Source: Paracoccaceae bacterium (GTDB lineage Bacteria; Pseudomonadota; Alphaproteobacteria; Rhodobacterales; Rhodobacteraceae). From it: a DNA stretch of 39,315 nucleotides. Location: the NCBI GenBank assembly GCA_029938175.1, contig JAPYON010000009.1, positions 1 through 39,315 on the forward strand. Direction: 5' to 3'. Positions 18,476 to 27,314 of this stretch are shown one piece after another; within the stretch, counting starts at the first letter, position 1, and each line of letters starts with the position of its first letter. Under the pieces are notes generated by a model. It was given only the letters and a program-made list of their open reading frames with translations, ran no database searches and was not told where the DNA came from. A program made the translations under genes and the position numbers.

Positions 18476-20299
18476 TTATTCCACCGTGACGGACTTTGCC
18501 AGGTTTCGCGGCTGGTCTACGTCGGTGCCTTTTTCCAGCGCCGTATGATAGGCCAGCAGTTGCGCAGGCACAGCATAGACGATGGGGGCGATGAACGGAT
18601 CAACGGTTGGCATGATGATTTTATCTAGCGATCCGTCGGGGAAGTTCGCTGCGCCCGCTTCGTCTGTTAACATAAGCAGCTGTCCACCACGGGCCATAAC
18701 CTCTTCCATGTTGGACACGGTTTTATCGAATAAATCGCCGCTGGGGGCGAAGACGATTACGGGAACGGAATCGTCAATAAGGGCGATTGGTCCGTGCTTC
18801 AACTCTCCGCCGGGGTACCCTTCGGCATGGATATAGCTGAGTTCTTTCATCTTTAATGCACCTTCCAGTGCTAGCGGGAACAGCGAACCGCGCCCAAGAA
18901 ATAGAATGTCGCTGGCTTTGGCCAGCTTGCGACTGGCGCGCTCAAATTCGGCTTCGCATTTGATGGCATCGGCCATAAGTCGCGGTGCGGACGTCAGCGC
19001 AGCGATAAGGCGGGTTTCCTCGGCGGCGTCGATCGTCCCGCATTGTCGTGCCGCCAAAATTGCCAGACTTGCCAGAAGAGAAAGCTGGCAGGAGAAGGCC
19101 TTGGTCGAGGCCACGGAAATCTCCGGTCCGGCCATGATGTGCAAACTGTGATCTGCCTCGCGACCGATCGAGCTTTCGGCGACATTCACCACCGCCAATA
19201 TGGTTGCGGCTTTGCCCTTGGCATAGCGAAGGGCGGCCAGCGTGTCAGCGGTCTCCCCCGATTGGCTGATGAAAATCACAGCTTCGCGGCCGTTCAACGG
19301 CGCTTCACGATAGCGAAACTCGCTGGCTATGTCGATTTCGACAGGAATGCGGGCGACTTGTTCAAACCAGTATTTGGAGACATTGCAGGCGATATGGGCC
19401 GTGCCGCAGGCCACTATGACCAGTCGGTCATAGCTGGAAAAATCAATCTCGATATCAGGCAACGAAACACGGGTGCGATCTGCGTTCAGGTAATGCGACA
19501 GAGACAGCGCCATAACCGAGGGCTGCTCATGTATTTCCTTGGCCATGAAATGTTTGTGTTCACCTTTGTCCGCCATAATGTAATTGATGTTCACAGTTTT
19601 CATCATCCGGTCTGCCGCATTGCCAAGCGCGTCGTATATATTAACACCAGCGCGGGTAAGAACCGCCCAGTCACCCTCTTCAAGGTAGGTGATTTTGTTG
19701 GTGAGCGGAGCCAACGCCATCGCGTCCGACCCGATATACATCTCTCCGTCACCGTGTCCGATGGCCAACGGCGACCCGCGCCGCGCCGCAATCATCAGGT
19801 CATCTTCGCCCTCAAACAGGAACGCCAGTGCGAACGCTCCGGTGAGGCGTGTAAGCGTGGTTTCTACAGCGTCCTTGGGGCTCTTGCCCTCGGCGAGATA
19901 GGCAGCGCAAAGCTGCGCGATAACTTCGGTATCGGTTTGGGAAATGAAATTCACGCCTTTGTCGGTCAGCTCGTCACGCAGTTCGCAGAAATTCTCGATG
20001 ATGCCGTTATGAACGATCGCCACGCTTCCGGCGCAATGGGGATGGGCATTATCGATAGTGGCGGCGCCGTGGGTTGCCCAACGGGTGTGACCAATGCCGG
20101 ACTTGCCGCTGATCGGGGTGTCTTCCAGAGACGTTACCAACTGGGACAGCTTACCAACCGCACGTCGGCAAGTGATCGTGCGGCCATCAAGGGTTGCAAT
20201 GCCGGCACTGTCATAGCCGCGATACTCCAGACGACGCAGGGCTTCGATGATCGACGGTTCGACCTCGGATGTCCCCAGAATGCCAATAATTCCACACAT
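18476..20299 (-). CDS. glmS: Glutamine--fructose-6-phosphate aminotransferase (isomerising)
   Basis: GlmS makes glucosamine-6-phosphate from fructose-6-phosphate and glutamine, the entry step to UDP-GlcNAc for peptidoglycan and LPS. The 607-residue protein starts MCGIIGILG, where Cys2 (Cys1 after Met removal) is the glutaminase nucleophile. GHTRWATHG and VHNGIIENF follow in the glutaminase domain. Two SIS domains carry the sugar-phosphate loops CGTAHIA, SQSGETADT and AEGYPGGELKHGP. The C-terminus AKSVTVE is the conserved tail that closes the active site. SD AGGAG is six bases upstream. No glmS ribozyme-like leader is expected in this group, and none is evident. Confidence 0.98.
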   Translation of the reverse strand: MCGIIGILGTSEVEPSIIEALRRLEYRGYDSAGIATLDGRTITCRRAVGKLSQLVTSLEDTPISGKSGIGHTRWATHGAATIDNAHPHCAGSVAIVHNGIIENFCELRDELTDKGVNFISQTDTEVIAQLCAAYLAEGKSPKDAVETTLTRLTGAFALAFLFEGEDDLMIAARRGSPLAIGHGDGEMYIGSDAMALAPLTNKITYLEEGDWAVLTRAGVNIYDALGNAADRMMKTVNINYIMADKGEHKHFMAKEIHEQPSVMALSLSHYLNADRTRVSLPDIEIDFSSYDRLVIVACGTAHIACNVSKYWFEQVARIPVEIDIASEFRYREAPLNGREAVIFISQSGETADTLAALRYAKGKAATILAVVNVAESSIGREADHSLHIMAGPEISVASTKAFSCQLSLLASLAILAARQCGTIDAAEETRLIAALTSAPRLMADAIKCEAEFERASRKLAKASDILFLGRGSLFPLALEGALKMKELSYIHAEGYPGGELKHGPIALIDDSVPVIVFAPSGDLFDKTVSNMEEVMARGGQLLMLTDEAGAANFPDGSLDKIIMPTVDPFIAPIVYAVPAQLLAYHTALEKGTDVDQPRNLAKSVTVE

Positions 20300-20429
20300 A
20301 ATATGCTCCTGCTATTTTGTTTTGGCTTCTCTGAGCCGCTAAGTAACTCTATGCCCCGCCTCGTACAGGTTTCAATCGTTAATCTGGGGTTGAAACAGGT
20401 CTGACACAATGAGTGATTTACGCTGAACA

Positions 20430-20463
20430 ATAAAATAAAGGCCCCGCACAAAATGCGAGGCCC
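20430..20463 (-). terminator. Rho-independent terminator of the beta-oxidation operon
   Basis: Read on the minus strand, GGCCTCGCA, loop TTTTG and TGCGGGGCC form a nine-base stem with one mismatch, followed by TTTATTTTATT. It lies about 30 bases past the stop of the FadB-like gene, in the 195-base gap before glmS. Confidence 0.8.
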
Positions 20464-20494
20464 TCGAAATGATATTAACCCGTCGTTTACCAGT

Positions 20495-22696
20495 TCACGC
20501 GGCTTTGGCGTCTGCGCCGAAACGCCCATAGAACGTCTGTCCCTTCGTGGCCATCTCGCGCAACAGGGCAGGGGCGGCGAACCGCTCGCCACAAGTTTCG
20601 GCCAGCCGGTCACAAATCTCGACCGCATGTGCCGCACCCAGAATGTCTAGCCAGCTAAACGGGCCGCCGGACCAAGGCATAAAGCCCCAACCAAGTATTG
20701 CGCCGACGTCGCCTTCGCGAATGTCTTCAAGCACGCCTTCCTCAAGCGCACGGACAGCCTCCAGTGTCTGAACCATGGCGAGACGATGCTTCACATCCGT
20801 AAAGTCTGGCTGATCCTCGGCAAGCGGCCAATTAGCTGCCAAACCTTCCCAAAGGCCGGTGCGCTTGCCCTTTTCGTCGTAGTTATAGAATCCGGACAGG
20901 GTTTTGCGACCCAAACGACCCTCGTCAAATAGCTTGAGCAGAACCTCGTCGGCGCTATCGTTATAAGCATCCCCCATCGCTGCTTTGGTGGCTTTGGCAA
21001 TTTTGACGCCCAAATCAATCGAGGTCTCGTCGTTCAATTGCAATGGCCCTAGCGGGAAACCAAGTTGTTTTGCGGCATTCTCGATAACCGAGGGCGAAAC
21101 ACCTTCGCGCACCATCGTTAATCCCTCGTTAATGTATGGAATGATACAGCGGTTGGCATAGAAGAACCGCGCATCGTTAACCACGATAGGTGTTTTTCGA
21201 ATTTGGCGCACGAAATCGAGGGACTTGGCCACAGCCATATCGCCCGTTTTCTTGCCCTTGATGATCTCAACAAGAGCCATGCGATCCACAGGGCTGAAGA
21301 AATGGATGCCGATGAAGTTTTCGGCGTTCCGGCTGGCCTTGGCCAACTCGGTGATCGGCAATGTCGACGTGTTGGTCGCAAAAATCGCATTCTCGCCCAG
21401 ATGCGCTTCGGCCAGTTTGGTGACTTCGGCTTTGATGCCGACATCCTCAAACACAGCTTCGACGATTAAATCGCAACCCTCGAGGTCTTCGTATTTGGTC
21501 GAGGCCAGCACGCGATCAAGAACCACCTCGGCCTTTTCCGGTGTGATTTTCTTGCGCTTGATACCGCCTGCGAGAATACCTTCGACATGGGCCTTACCCT
21601 TTTCGGCAGCTTCTTGTTCGCGATCCAACAGAACCACTTCGATCCCTGCCATCGCCGAGACATAAGCGATGCCCGCGCCCATCATGCCTGCGCCCAGAAT
21701 GCCGACTTTCTTGACCGACTGGCCCTCGACATCAGGCCGTACTGCACCTTTTTCAAGGGCGGACTTGTTAATAAACAATGAACGGATCATCGCCGAGGAA
21801 CTGGGGTTCATCAGAATTTTAGTAAACCACCGTGCTTCGATTTTCAGGGCCGTGTCGAAAGGCACCAAAGCGCCCTCGTATATGGCTGACATCATCGCTT
21901 TGGCCGCAGGATAAACGCCTTGAGTCTTTGCGTGGATCATGGCCGAAGCCCCGACATACATCGGGAAGCCTTGCGCGCTATAAGGCGCACCACCGGGGAA
22001 CCTGAAACCTTTGGCGTCCCACGGTTTAACGATATCCTTGTCGGTCGCACTCAGAACCCATTCCTTAGCACGGGCTAACAGTTCATCACCGGGCACAATT
22101 TCGTCAATAACTCCGGCTGCCTTTGACTTTGCAGGCGGCAACATTTTGCCCTCTAGCAACAATGGCGAGGCCGCCATAAGCCCAAGCATCCGTACAAGCC
22201 GGGTCGTGCCACCCGCACCGGGGAAAATCCCGATCAGGATCTCTGGTAAACCGATCTTGGCTTTGGGATTGTCAACCACGAACCGACGGTGACAGGCCAA
22301 ACCGATCTCGGTGCCGATGCCTGCCGACGTACCGGGGCTGGCCCATGCAACGGGTTTGCCGCCCTTGTTGGTTTTCGCATCCATTCCCGCACGCTCAAGT
22401 TTGCGCAGAACATGATGGCCGGACATCGTAAAATCGAACAGGCCTTGCGCGGGATTGTCCCCTGCATCGGCACGGATTTTGCCAAGCACGTTCAAGTCCA
22501 TCCCGCCTGCGAAATCTTTCTTAGCAGAGGTAATTATGATCCCCTTAACTGCATCATCGGCGAGGGCATCATCAACCATATTGTCGAACAAGGCATAGCC
22601 GTCGCGCGACATTACATTCATGGATTTATTCGGCACATCCCAGGTGATCGTGGCCACACCGTCAGAATCTACCGCGTATTTGAAATCTTTGTTCAT
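20495..22696 (-). CDS. fadJ: Multifunctional enoyl-CoA hydratase / 3-hydroxyacyl-CoA dehydrogenase (FadB/FadJ-like)
   Basis: This is the alpha subunit of the fatty-acid beta-oxidation complex. The 733-residue protein has an N-terminal crotonase domain with the oxyanion-hole segment DFAGGMDLNVL and the catalytic Glu region LPEILIGIFPGAGGTTRL. From about residue 325 comes the NAD-binding 3-hydroxyacyl-CoA dehydrogenase with GAGMMGAGIAYVSAMAG. NTSTLPITELA and FIGIHFFSPVDRM contain the catalytic His, and two C-terminal 3HCDH domains follow. Two ATGs compete: 22696 has AAGGGA eight bases upstream, while 22702 leaves only two bases, so 22696 is preferred. It begins twelve bases after fadA. Whether it should be called FadB or FadJ cannot be settled here. 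Confidence 0.93.
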   Translation of the reverse strand: MNKDFKYAVDSDGVATITWDVPNKSMNVMSRDGYALFDNMVDDALADDAVKGIIITSAKKDFAGGMDLNVLGKIRADAGDNPAQGLFDFTMSGHHVLRKLERAGMDAKTNKGGKPVAWASPGTSAGIGTEIGLACHRRFVVDNPKAKIGLPEILIGIFPGAGGTTRLVRMLGLMAASPLLLEGKMLPPAKSKAAGVIDEIVPGDELLARAKEWVLSATDKDIVKPWDAKGFRFPGGAPYSAQGFPMYVGASAMIHAKTQGVYPAAKAMMSAIYEGALVPFDTALKIEARWFTKILMNPSSSAMIRSLFINKSALEKGAVRPDVEGQSVKKVGILGAGMMGAGIAYVSAMAGIEVVLLDREQEAAEKGKAHVEGILAGGIKRKKITPEKAEVVLDRVLASTKYEDLEGCDLIVEAVFEDVGIKAEVTKLAEAHLGENAIFATNTSTLPITELAKASRNAENFIGIHFFSPVDRMALVEIIKGKKTGDMAVAKSLDFVRQIRKTPIVVNDARFFYANRCIIPYINEGLTMVREGVSPSVIENAAKQLGFPLGPLQLNDETSIDLGVKIAKATKAAMGDAYNDSADEVLLKLFDEGRLGRKTLSGFYNYDEKGKRTGLWEGLAANWPLAEDQPDFTDVKHRLAMVQTLEAVRALEEGVLEDIREGDVGAILGWGFMPWSGGPFSWLDILGAAHAVEICDRLAETCGERFAAPALLREMATKGQTFYGRFGADAKAA

Positions 22697-22708
22697 GATC
22701 ATAATCCC

Positions 22709-23920
22709 TTATACTCGTTCAATAATCGTGGCAGCACCCATGCCGGATGCAACACATAATGTGGCCAGCGCGGTGCCTTTGCCGGACCGCTCCAACTCGT
22801 CCAGTGCTGTGCCAATAATCATTGCGCCAGTGGCCCCTAACGGGTGTCCCATCGCAATCGCACCGCCATTAACATTGATATCCTCGCGGCTAACATTGAA
22901 TGCCTGCATAAAACGTAGAACGACGGCAGCAAAAGCCTCGTTAACCTCGAACAAGTCGATATCGCCGATATTCATCCCCGCATCGCGCAGAATTTTTTCG
23001 GTGACCGGAACGGGACCTGTCAACATGATCGTAGGGTCGGTGCCAATCTTGGCCGTCGCCCGAATGCGCGCTCTCGGTTTGAGGCCATGCGCCTCGCCAA
23101 ATTCCTTCGAGCCAACCAGAATTGCCGCCGCCCCGTCCACAATACCCGACGAGTTCCCTGCGTGGTGCACGTGGTTAATCCTTTCCAGGTGCGGGTATTT
23201 CAGCATAGCAACCGCGTCAAACCCGGGCATCACTTCGCCCATTTCTTTGAACGCAGGGCGCAAGCCGCCCAAGGATTGCATATCCGTCTGCGGTCGCATG
23301 TATTCGTCGCGATCCAGAATAGTCAGACCGTTCTGATCCTTGATCTGGACAACCGATTTATCGAAACGCCCGTCATCCCACGCTATTTTCGCCCGTTTCT
23401 GGGATTCCACAGCATATTCATCTACATCGTCACGGCTAAACCCGTATTCCGTGGCAATAATATCGGCCGAGATACCTTGTGGCACGAAATACGTCTTCAT
23501 CGCTAGCTCTGGATCAACTGCAATTGCGGCTCCGTCCGCGCCCATTGCAACACGCCCCATCATCTCGACGCCGCCAGCAACATATGCACCGCCAGCCCCG
23601 CCGCGCACCTGATTAGCGGCGATGTTCATTGCTTCCATGCCGCTGGCACAGAAACGGTTGATCGACAGGCCAGGCACGTTTTCAGCATAATCAGATAGCA
23701 ACACCGCCGAGCGCGCCAGACATCCGCCCTGTTCCATCACCTGGGTCACATTACCCCAAATCACGTCTTCCAACGCGGATGTATCAAGGTGGTTCCGCTC
23801 CGACAGCGTGTTCAGAACATTGGCGGACATGCGCACGGATGATAGTTCGTGCAACGAGCCATCTTTGCGGCCCTTGCCACGGGGACTGCGAATTGCGTCA
23901 TAAATATAGGCTTCGGTCAT
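22709..23920 (-). CDS. fadA: Acetyl-CoA C-acyltransferase (3-ketoacyl-CoA thiolase)
   Basis: The thiolase cleaves 3-ketoacyl-CoA to acetyl-CoA and a shortened acyl-CoA, the last step of each beta-oxidation turn. The 403-residue protein has the nucleophilic Cys in NRFCASGMEA near residue 91, the His motif GGAIAMGHPLGATGA near residue 355 and the second Cys in LCVASGMGAA near 388. The C-terminus IIERV is typical. AAGGA lies eight bases before the ATG. It is placed between a GST gene and the FadB-like gene, its expected complex partner. Degradative rather than biosynthetic thiolase is inferred from that context. Confidence 0.94.
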   Translation of the reverse strand: MTEAYIYDAIRSPRGKGRKDGSLHELSSVRMSANVLNTLSERNHLDTSALEDVIWGNVTQVMEQGGCLARSAVLLSDYAENVPGLSINRFCASGMEAMNIAANQVRGGAGGAYVAGGVEMMGRVAMGADGAAIAVDPELAMKTYFVPQGISADIIATEYGFSRDDVDEYAVESQKRAKIAWDDGRFDKSVVQIKDQNGLTILDRDEYMRPQTDMQSLGGLRPAFKEMGEVMPGFDAVAMLKYPHLERINHVHHAGNSSGIVDGAAAILVGSKEFGEAHGLKPRARIRATAKIGTDPTIMLTGPVPVTEKILRDAGMNIGDIDLFEVNEAFAAVVLRFMQAFNVSREDINVNGGAIAMGHPLGATGAMIIGTALDELERSGKGTALATLCVASGMGAATIIERV

Positions 23921-23938
23921 CGAATTCGTCCTTCAGTT

Positions 23939-24574
23939 TCAAGCACGGTCCGCAGGGGATCCGGGCATCAGGTCATATGGGTGCTTCCAGCCCGGCTGAT
24001 CGGCAATGCGATCCATCCAGGCGTCGATATTCGGGTAATCCTTGCGCTCGAACCCGAAGGGTTCGGGGTAATAAAGATACCCGCAGCAGGAAATGTCGGC
24101 GTTGGTAATCTCGTCGCTCACTAACCAATCACGCCCCTCAAGGGCAGCGTTCAGTGTCGCATATGCACCTTTCAAACGACCTTGTTTAAAGGCAATAACT
24201 TCTACCGGACGCTTGTCTTCGGGAAGGAAGTTCATCAGGAATCGGGTGACACCCGCCTGACTGGACAGTTTGTGATTGTCCCACAACACCCAACGCAAGA
24301 TCTCACGCCGCTCGTCTGACGTCTTGCCCCCGAAACGACCGGTCTTTTCGGCAATGTAATCTTGAATGGCACCCGATTGGGATAGGGTCAAATCCCCGTC
24401 AACAAGCGTGGGAACTTCGCCCATGATATTCATGTCACGATATTCATCCGAGCGGGCCTCGCCCTTGAAGAAATCCACGTAGACAGCTTCCCATTCCGCG
24501 CCCGACAACGCCAGCGACAAAGCCGCTTTATAAGAATTTCCGCTTTCGCCAAAACAATGCAATTGCATGGTCAT
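23939..24574 (-). CDS. Glutathione S-transferase family protein
   Basis: This is a 211-residue GST-fold protein. The thioredoxin-like N-terminal domain (residues 1-80) starts MQLHCFGESGNSYKAALSLAL with a Ser/Asn pair at the usual catalytic position. It includes GEVPTLVDGDLTLSQSGAI, the cis-Pro and glutathione gamma-glutamyl-binding Ser region. The helical C-terminal domain has DWLVSDEITNADISCCGYL, the N-capping-box segment of the family. The ATG overlaps the preceding truncated acyl-CoA dehydrogenase frame by four bases (ATGA), and its SD (AGGAG, eight bases upstream) lies within that frame. Position inside a fatty-acid degradation operon is seen in relatives; its substrate is unknown. Confidence 0.9.
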   Translation of the reverse strand: MTMQLHCFGESGNSYKAALSLALSGAEWEAVYVDFFKGEARSDEYRDMNIMGEVPTLVDGDLTLSQSGAIQDYIAEKTGRFGGKTSDERREILRWVLWDNHKLSSQAGVTRFLMNFLPEDKRPVEVIAFKQGRLKGAYATLNAALEGRDWLVSDEITNADISCCGYLYYPEPFGFERKDYPNIDAWMDRIADQPGWKHPYDLMPGSPADRA

Positions 24575-24813
24575 CTGTAACGCTCCTGAACTTGGTTGAA
24601 GTTGTTTTTGAGTATTTTAACAAAACCGAAGCCGATTTGTTCACGGATTATTAACCATTCTACACGCAGAGTAGTTCTGCGGTCCATCTCGTCCTTTTTT
24701 TGCCACTTCTCGAATTTTGGCGACCATTTTTCAGCAATAAACTGCGCGGTCATTTCTTTGAGCATCTTATGCTCTTCTGTCATCCATTCCGAACGTAAAT
24801 TGTTAAAACTCAT
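24571..24813 (-). pseudogene. Truncated acyl-CoA dehydrogenase (N-terminal fragment)
   Basis: An 80-codon open frame whose first 45 residues read like the start of a full-length acyl-CoA dehydrogenase (WMTEEHKMLKEMTAQFIAEK, then WSPKFEKWQKKDEMDR). Homologous proteins run for about 380 residues. Here the similarity stops at MDR and the remaining 35 residues are unrelated. That tail includes one copy of the dispersed TTTTTRAGTATTT repeat, read antisense, and the SD for the GST gene. No FAD- or substrate-binding part is left, so catalysis is impossible. The start overlaps the upstream small frame by ATGA. The fragment is still translatable and may persist mainly because it couples translation to the GST gene. 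Confidence 0.75.
24602..24632 (+). repeat. Dispersed repeat, copy A
   Basis: GTTTTTGAGTATTT followed by TAACAAAACCGAAGC. It lies inside the tail of the truncated acyl-CoA dehydrogenase frame, antisense to it. Shares the core TTTTTRAGTATTT-NN-ACAAAA with copies B and C. Confidence 0.6.
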
Positions 24814-25039
24814 TTCTTCATTCCCCTGGGCGCCGGCGCGCCATATTCTGTGATAAACTCGTCGAAAACCGCGGACAGTTTGTCCGCGTCGGCATAATTA
24901 TCAAGGCGTTCTAGGAGAACGGGTAACAAATAGTTATTTCCCAAAGCCATAATCTTCATTCAACGCGCCGCAGGCGCTCGTATGCAGGTTCTGTCAGGTT
25001 CATCGAGCGACGAACCGTAAGGGGAAGGCGTTTTTCCAT
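24810..25039 (-). pseudogene. Frame-disrupted small conserved gene (about 75 residues when reconstructed)
   Basis: Directly after the acyl-CoA dehydrogenase stop there are two tiny overlapping frames. One has 27 codons (25039-24956) beginning MEKRLPLTVRRSMNLTEPAY. The other has 49 codons (24959-24810) containing NNYLLPVLLERLDNYADADK. A third frame between them reads LNEDYGFG. Skipping one base near 24964 and one A near 24939 fuses all three into a continuous helical protein running YERLRR-LNEDYGFG-NNYLLPVLLERL. I recall similar short Rhodobacterales proteins but cannot name a family; the N-terminal basic strand followed by helices is reminiscent of ribbon-helix-helix proteins. It is either a decayed gene or an assembly/sequencing error. 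Confidence 0.6.
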
Positions 25040-26818
25040 TTAGAATGCCTCGGCATCTAGTCCCATAACCGGCTCGGCTCCGCTGTTAATGCGGGCAAGC
25101 CTAAGGGCAGTTTCCGGCAACGATCTAGCCATATAGTAGCGGCCTGTTGCAAGTTTGGTTTCATAGAACGCAGCATCACTGGTACCTTCAAGCAGTTTTT
25201 CGCTGGCAACTTTGGCCATGCGCGCCCACATCAGGCCCAATGCTACATGACCAAACAGATGCATAAAGTCGGTTGATCCAGCCAGCGCCGCGTTGGGGTT
25301 TTTCGGGGCTTCTGACATGAAATACATCGCTGCGGCTTGCATATCCTTGGATGCTGCCTTTAACGGATCAAGGAAATCTGCTTTCAACGCTGCGTCGCCT
25401 TCGTTTTCCTTGATGAAGGTTTTCACCAGATCAAAAAACGCCATGACATGTTTGCCACCACCGCTGGCCAGCTTACGTCCGACCAGATCCAATGCCTGAA
25501 TGCCGTTTGCGCCTTCATAGATCATGGCGATACGTGCGTCGCGCACGAATTGCGAAGCACCTGTTTCCTCGATATAGCCATGCCCGCCGTAAAGCTGTTG
25601 AGCCTGCACCGTCATGTCGAAGCCTTTGTCGGTCAGGAAGCCTTTGATGACAGGGGTCATCAGTGACAACAGCCCTTCGGCGTTCTTGTCATCGGACAAC
25701 TCACCTGCGTCCAGCAGGGTTGCGTTCCACAACAGAAATGCTCGTGCACCCTCGATAAAAGATTTTTGATCCATCAATGATCGGCGCACATCGGGATGCA
25801 CGATCAGCGGATCGGCAGTACCGGTGGGGTTTTTCGCACCGGTCACATCCCGGCCTTGCAGACGTTCGCGGGTGTAATCAAGGGCGTTTTGATATGCGAC
25901 AGAGGCTTGCGCCAACCCTTGCAGACCAACCCCTAGACGGGCGGCGTTCATCATGGTGAACATGGCGCGCAAACCTTTGTGTTCCTCGCCAACCAGATAA
26001 CCCTCGGCCTCATCGTAGTTCATCACACAGGTGGAATTGCCGTGAATGCCCATTTTTTCTTCGAGGTTCCCGCAAGCGACGCCGTTCCGCGCCCCCAGCG
26101 AGCCATCCTCGTTCACAAGGAACTTCGGCACGATAAACAGCGAAATACCCTTAACGCCCGCAGGTCCACCCGGAATTTTCGCCAACACAAGGTGGATAAT
26201 GTTTTCCACCATGTCATGCTCTCCCGCCGAGATAAAAATCTTCTGGCCACTGATTTTATAGGTGCCGTCCCTGACAGGGTCAGCCTTGGAACGCATCATG
26301 CCCAGATCGGTGCCGCAATGCGGCTCGGTCAGGTTCATGGTTCCGGTCCATTCGCATGTCACCATTTTCGGCAGAAATTTCGCCTTCAGCGCCTCCGACC
26401 CGTGGGTGTGGATAGCTTCATATGCGCCGGCAGTCAGGCTCAGATACATATTGAAAGACTGATTGGCGGATAAACTCATTTCGCTGACAGCGGTTCCCAG
26501 AACGAATGGCATGCCTTGTCCGCCATATTCTGGATCGGCGCTTAGGCCCGTCCAACCACCGTCGCGGATAATGTCGAAGGCTTCTTTGAAACCGTCCGGC
26601 GTGCGCACAACGCCGTTTTCCAGCGTGCATCCCTGCGTGTCACCAATGGCGTTAAGGGGCATCAGAACATCACGTGCGATTTTTCCGGCTTCTTCTAGAA
26701 TCGCACCACTGAACTCTGCATCCAGATCGCTGTATCCCGGCGTGTCACCGCTTTGCACTTGCAAAACGTCGTGCAGGATGAATTCGAAGTCCTTCAGGGG
26801 CGGGGTGTAGGTTTGCAT
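25040..26818 (-). CDS. Acyl-CoA dehydrogenase with C-terminal extension (FadE-type)
   Basis: This flavoprotein introduces the 2,3 double bond of acyl-CoA in the first step of beta-oxidation. The 592-residue protein belongs to the longer bacterial ACAD group with an extra C-terminal domain. It has [13 protein letters not shown] and [10 protein letters not shown] in the FAD-binding middle domain, and [33 protein letters not shown] and [14 protein letters not shown] contain the probable catalytic Glu. AAGGA is eight bases upstream of the ATG, and it starts 12 bases after the MerR gene. The DMSP-demethylation enzyme DmdC belongs to the same group, so methylmercaptopropionyl-CoA is a possible alternative substrate. 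Neighbouring thiolase and hydratase genes favour general fatty-acid degradation. Confidence 0.93.
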   Translation of the reverse strand: MQTYTPPLKDFEFILHDVLQVQSGDTPGYSDLDAEFSGAILEEAGKIARDVLMPLNAIGDTQGCTLENGVVRTPDGFKEAFDIIRDGGWTGLSADPEYGGQGMPFVLGTAVSEMSLSANQSFNMYLSLTAGAYEAIHTHGSEALKAKFLPKMVTCEWTGTMNLTEPHCGTDLGMMRSKADPVRDGTYKISGQKIFISAGEHDMVENIIHLVLAKIPGGPAGVKGISLFIVPKFLVNEDGSLGARNGVACGNLEEKMGIHGNSTCVMNYDEAEGYLVGEEHKGLRAMFTMMNAARLGVGLQGLAQASVAYQNALDYTRERLQGRDVTGAKNPTGTADPLIVHPDVRRSLMDQKSFIEGARAFLLWNATLLDAGELSDDKNAEGLLSLMTPVIKGFLTDKGFDMTVQAQQLYGGHGYIEETGASQFVRDARIAMIYEGANGIQALDLVGRKLASGGGKHVMAFFDLVKTFIKENEGDAALKADFLDPLKAASKDMQAAAMYFMSEAPKNPNAALAGSTDFMHLFGHVALGLMWARMAKVASEKLLEGTSDAAFYETKLATGRYYMARSLPETALRLARINSGAEPVMGLDAEAF

Positions 26819-26830
26819 TTTCGTGGTCCT

Positions 26831-27229
26831 TTATTCGGCAGCAAGTTTGATGCCGCGTTTAGCGAGAATACCCTCGCCCCATTTCAATTGTTCTTGCAGA
26901 TCAGCGATAGCTTCGGTCAGCTCTTCGCGTTGCTCGACCATGTCACGCAGCCGCTCAAGCCCCCGTTCGTAAGTTTTGGTAAGCTGCGTGGTTTGCTGGT
27001 CACCAAGCGAATAGAGGTTCAGTAATTGCCGGATTTCCTCAAGGCTGAACCCGAAGCGTTTTCCTTGCAGGATCAGCTTCAAGCGCGCGCGGTCACTTTT
27101 GGTAAAAAGGCGTTTTTGGCCTTCGCGGATCGGAAAGATCAGCTCTTTTGATTCGTAGAACCGCAAGGTGCGGGGCGTTACGTCATAGGACTCACACATC
27201 TGGCCAATTGTCATCGATGAATCTGTCAT
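26831..27229 (-). CDS. MerR family transcriptional regulator (probable regulator of the beta-oxidation operon)
   Basis: This 132-residue MerR-type DNA-binding protein has the winged-helix region MTIGQMCESYDVTPRTLRFYESKELIFPIR at the N-terminus and RFGFSLEEIRQLLNLY in the second helix-turn-helix part. A long coiled coil for dimerisation runs from about residue 75 to 115. No conserved metal-binding cysteines are seen in the effector region, so a metal sensor is unlikely. The protein resembles the LiuR/acyl-CoA-related branch. It is the first gene of the operon and is followed 12 bases later by the acyl-CoA dehydrogenase. Palindromic repeats directly upstream suggest autoregulation. GGAGGG precedes the ATG. 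Confidence 0.9.
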   Translation of the reverse strand: MTDSSMTIGQMCESYDVTPRTLRFYESKELIFPIREGQKRLFTKSDRARLKLILQGKRFGFSLEEIRQLLNLYSLGDQQTTQLTKTYERGLERLRDMVEQREELTEAIADLQEQLKWGEGILAKRGIKLAAE

Positions 27230-27244
27230 GCTTCCCTCCGTTGG

Positions 27245-27304
27245 TTGACGTTAACGTAAGGCCGGTATTTTGCGAAATCAAGTAAAGTTGACGTTGACGT
27301 AAGG
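27245..27304. promoter_or_regulatory. Paired palindromic operator upstream of the MerR/beta-oxidation operon
   Basis: TTGACGTTAACGTAAGG (27245-27261) and TTGACGTTGACGTAAGG (27288-27304) differ in one base and start 43 bases apart, about four helical turns. Each contains the palindrome ACGTTAACGT or a one-mismatch version. They fill most of the 85-base gap between the two MerR genes. On the minus strand a possible promoter TTGATT-17-TACGTT puts its -10 in the first site. From memory, ACGTnAACGT-type palindromes were proposed for LiuR-type MerR regulators of acyl-CoA degradation. That link is inference. Confidence 0.65.
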
Positions 27305-27314
27305 TGATGTGGCG

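Noticed and set aside
19043-20404. 453-codon plus-strand open frame
   Set aside because: Lies antisense over almost all of glmS, which is certain from its motifs; the product has no recognisable domain.
20300-20429. Possible glmS leader RNA element upstream of the glmS start
   Set aside because: The region shows only an ordinary SD near the start and no ribozyme-like core; the one strong hairpin belongs to the neighbouring operon's terminator.
25040-26818. Naming the acyl-CoA dehydrogenase dmdC
   Set aside because: Same broad family, but the thiolase, hydratase and MerR context points to general beta-oxidation; no dmdA, dmdB or dmdD is in the window.
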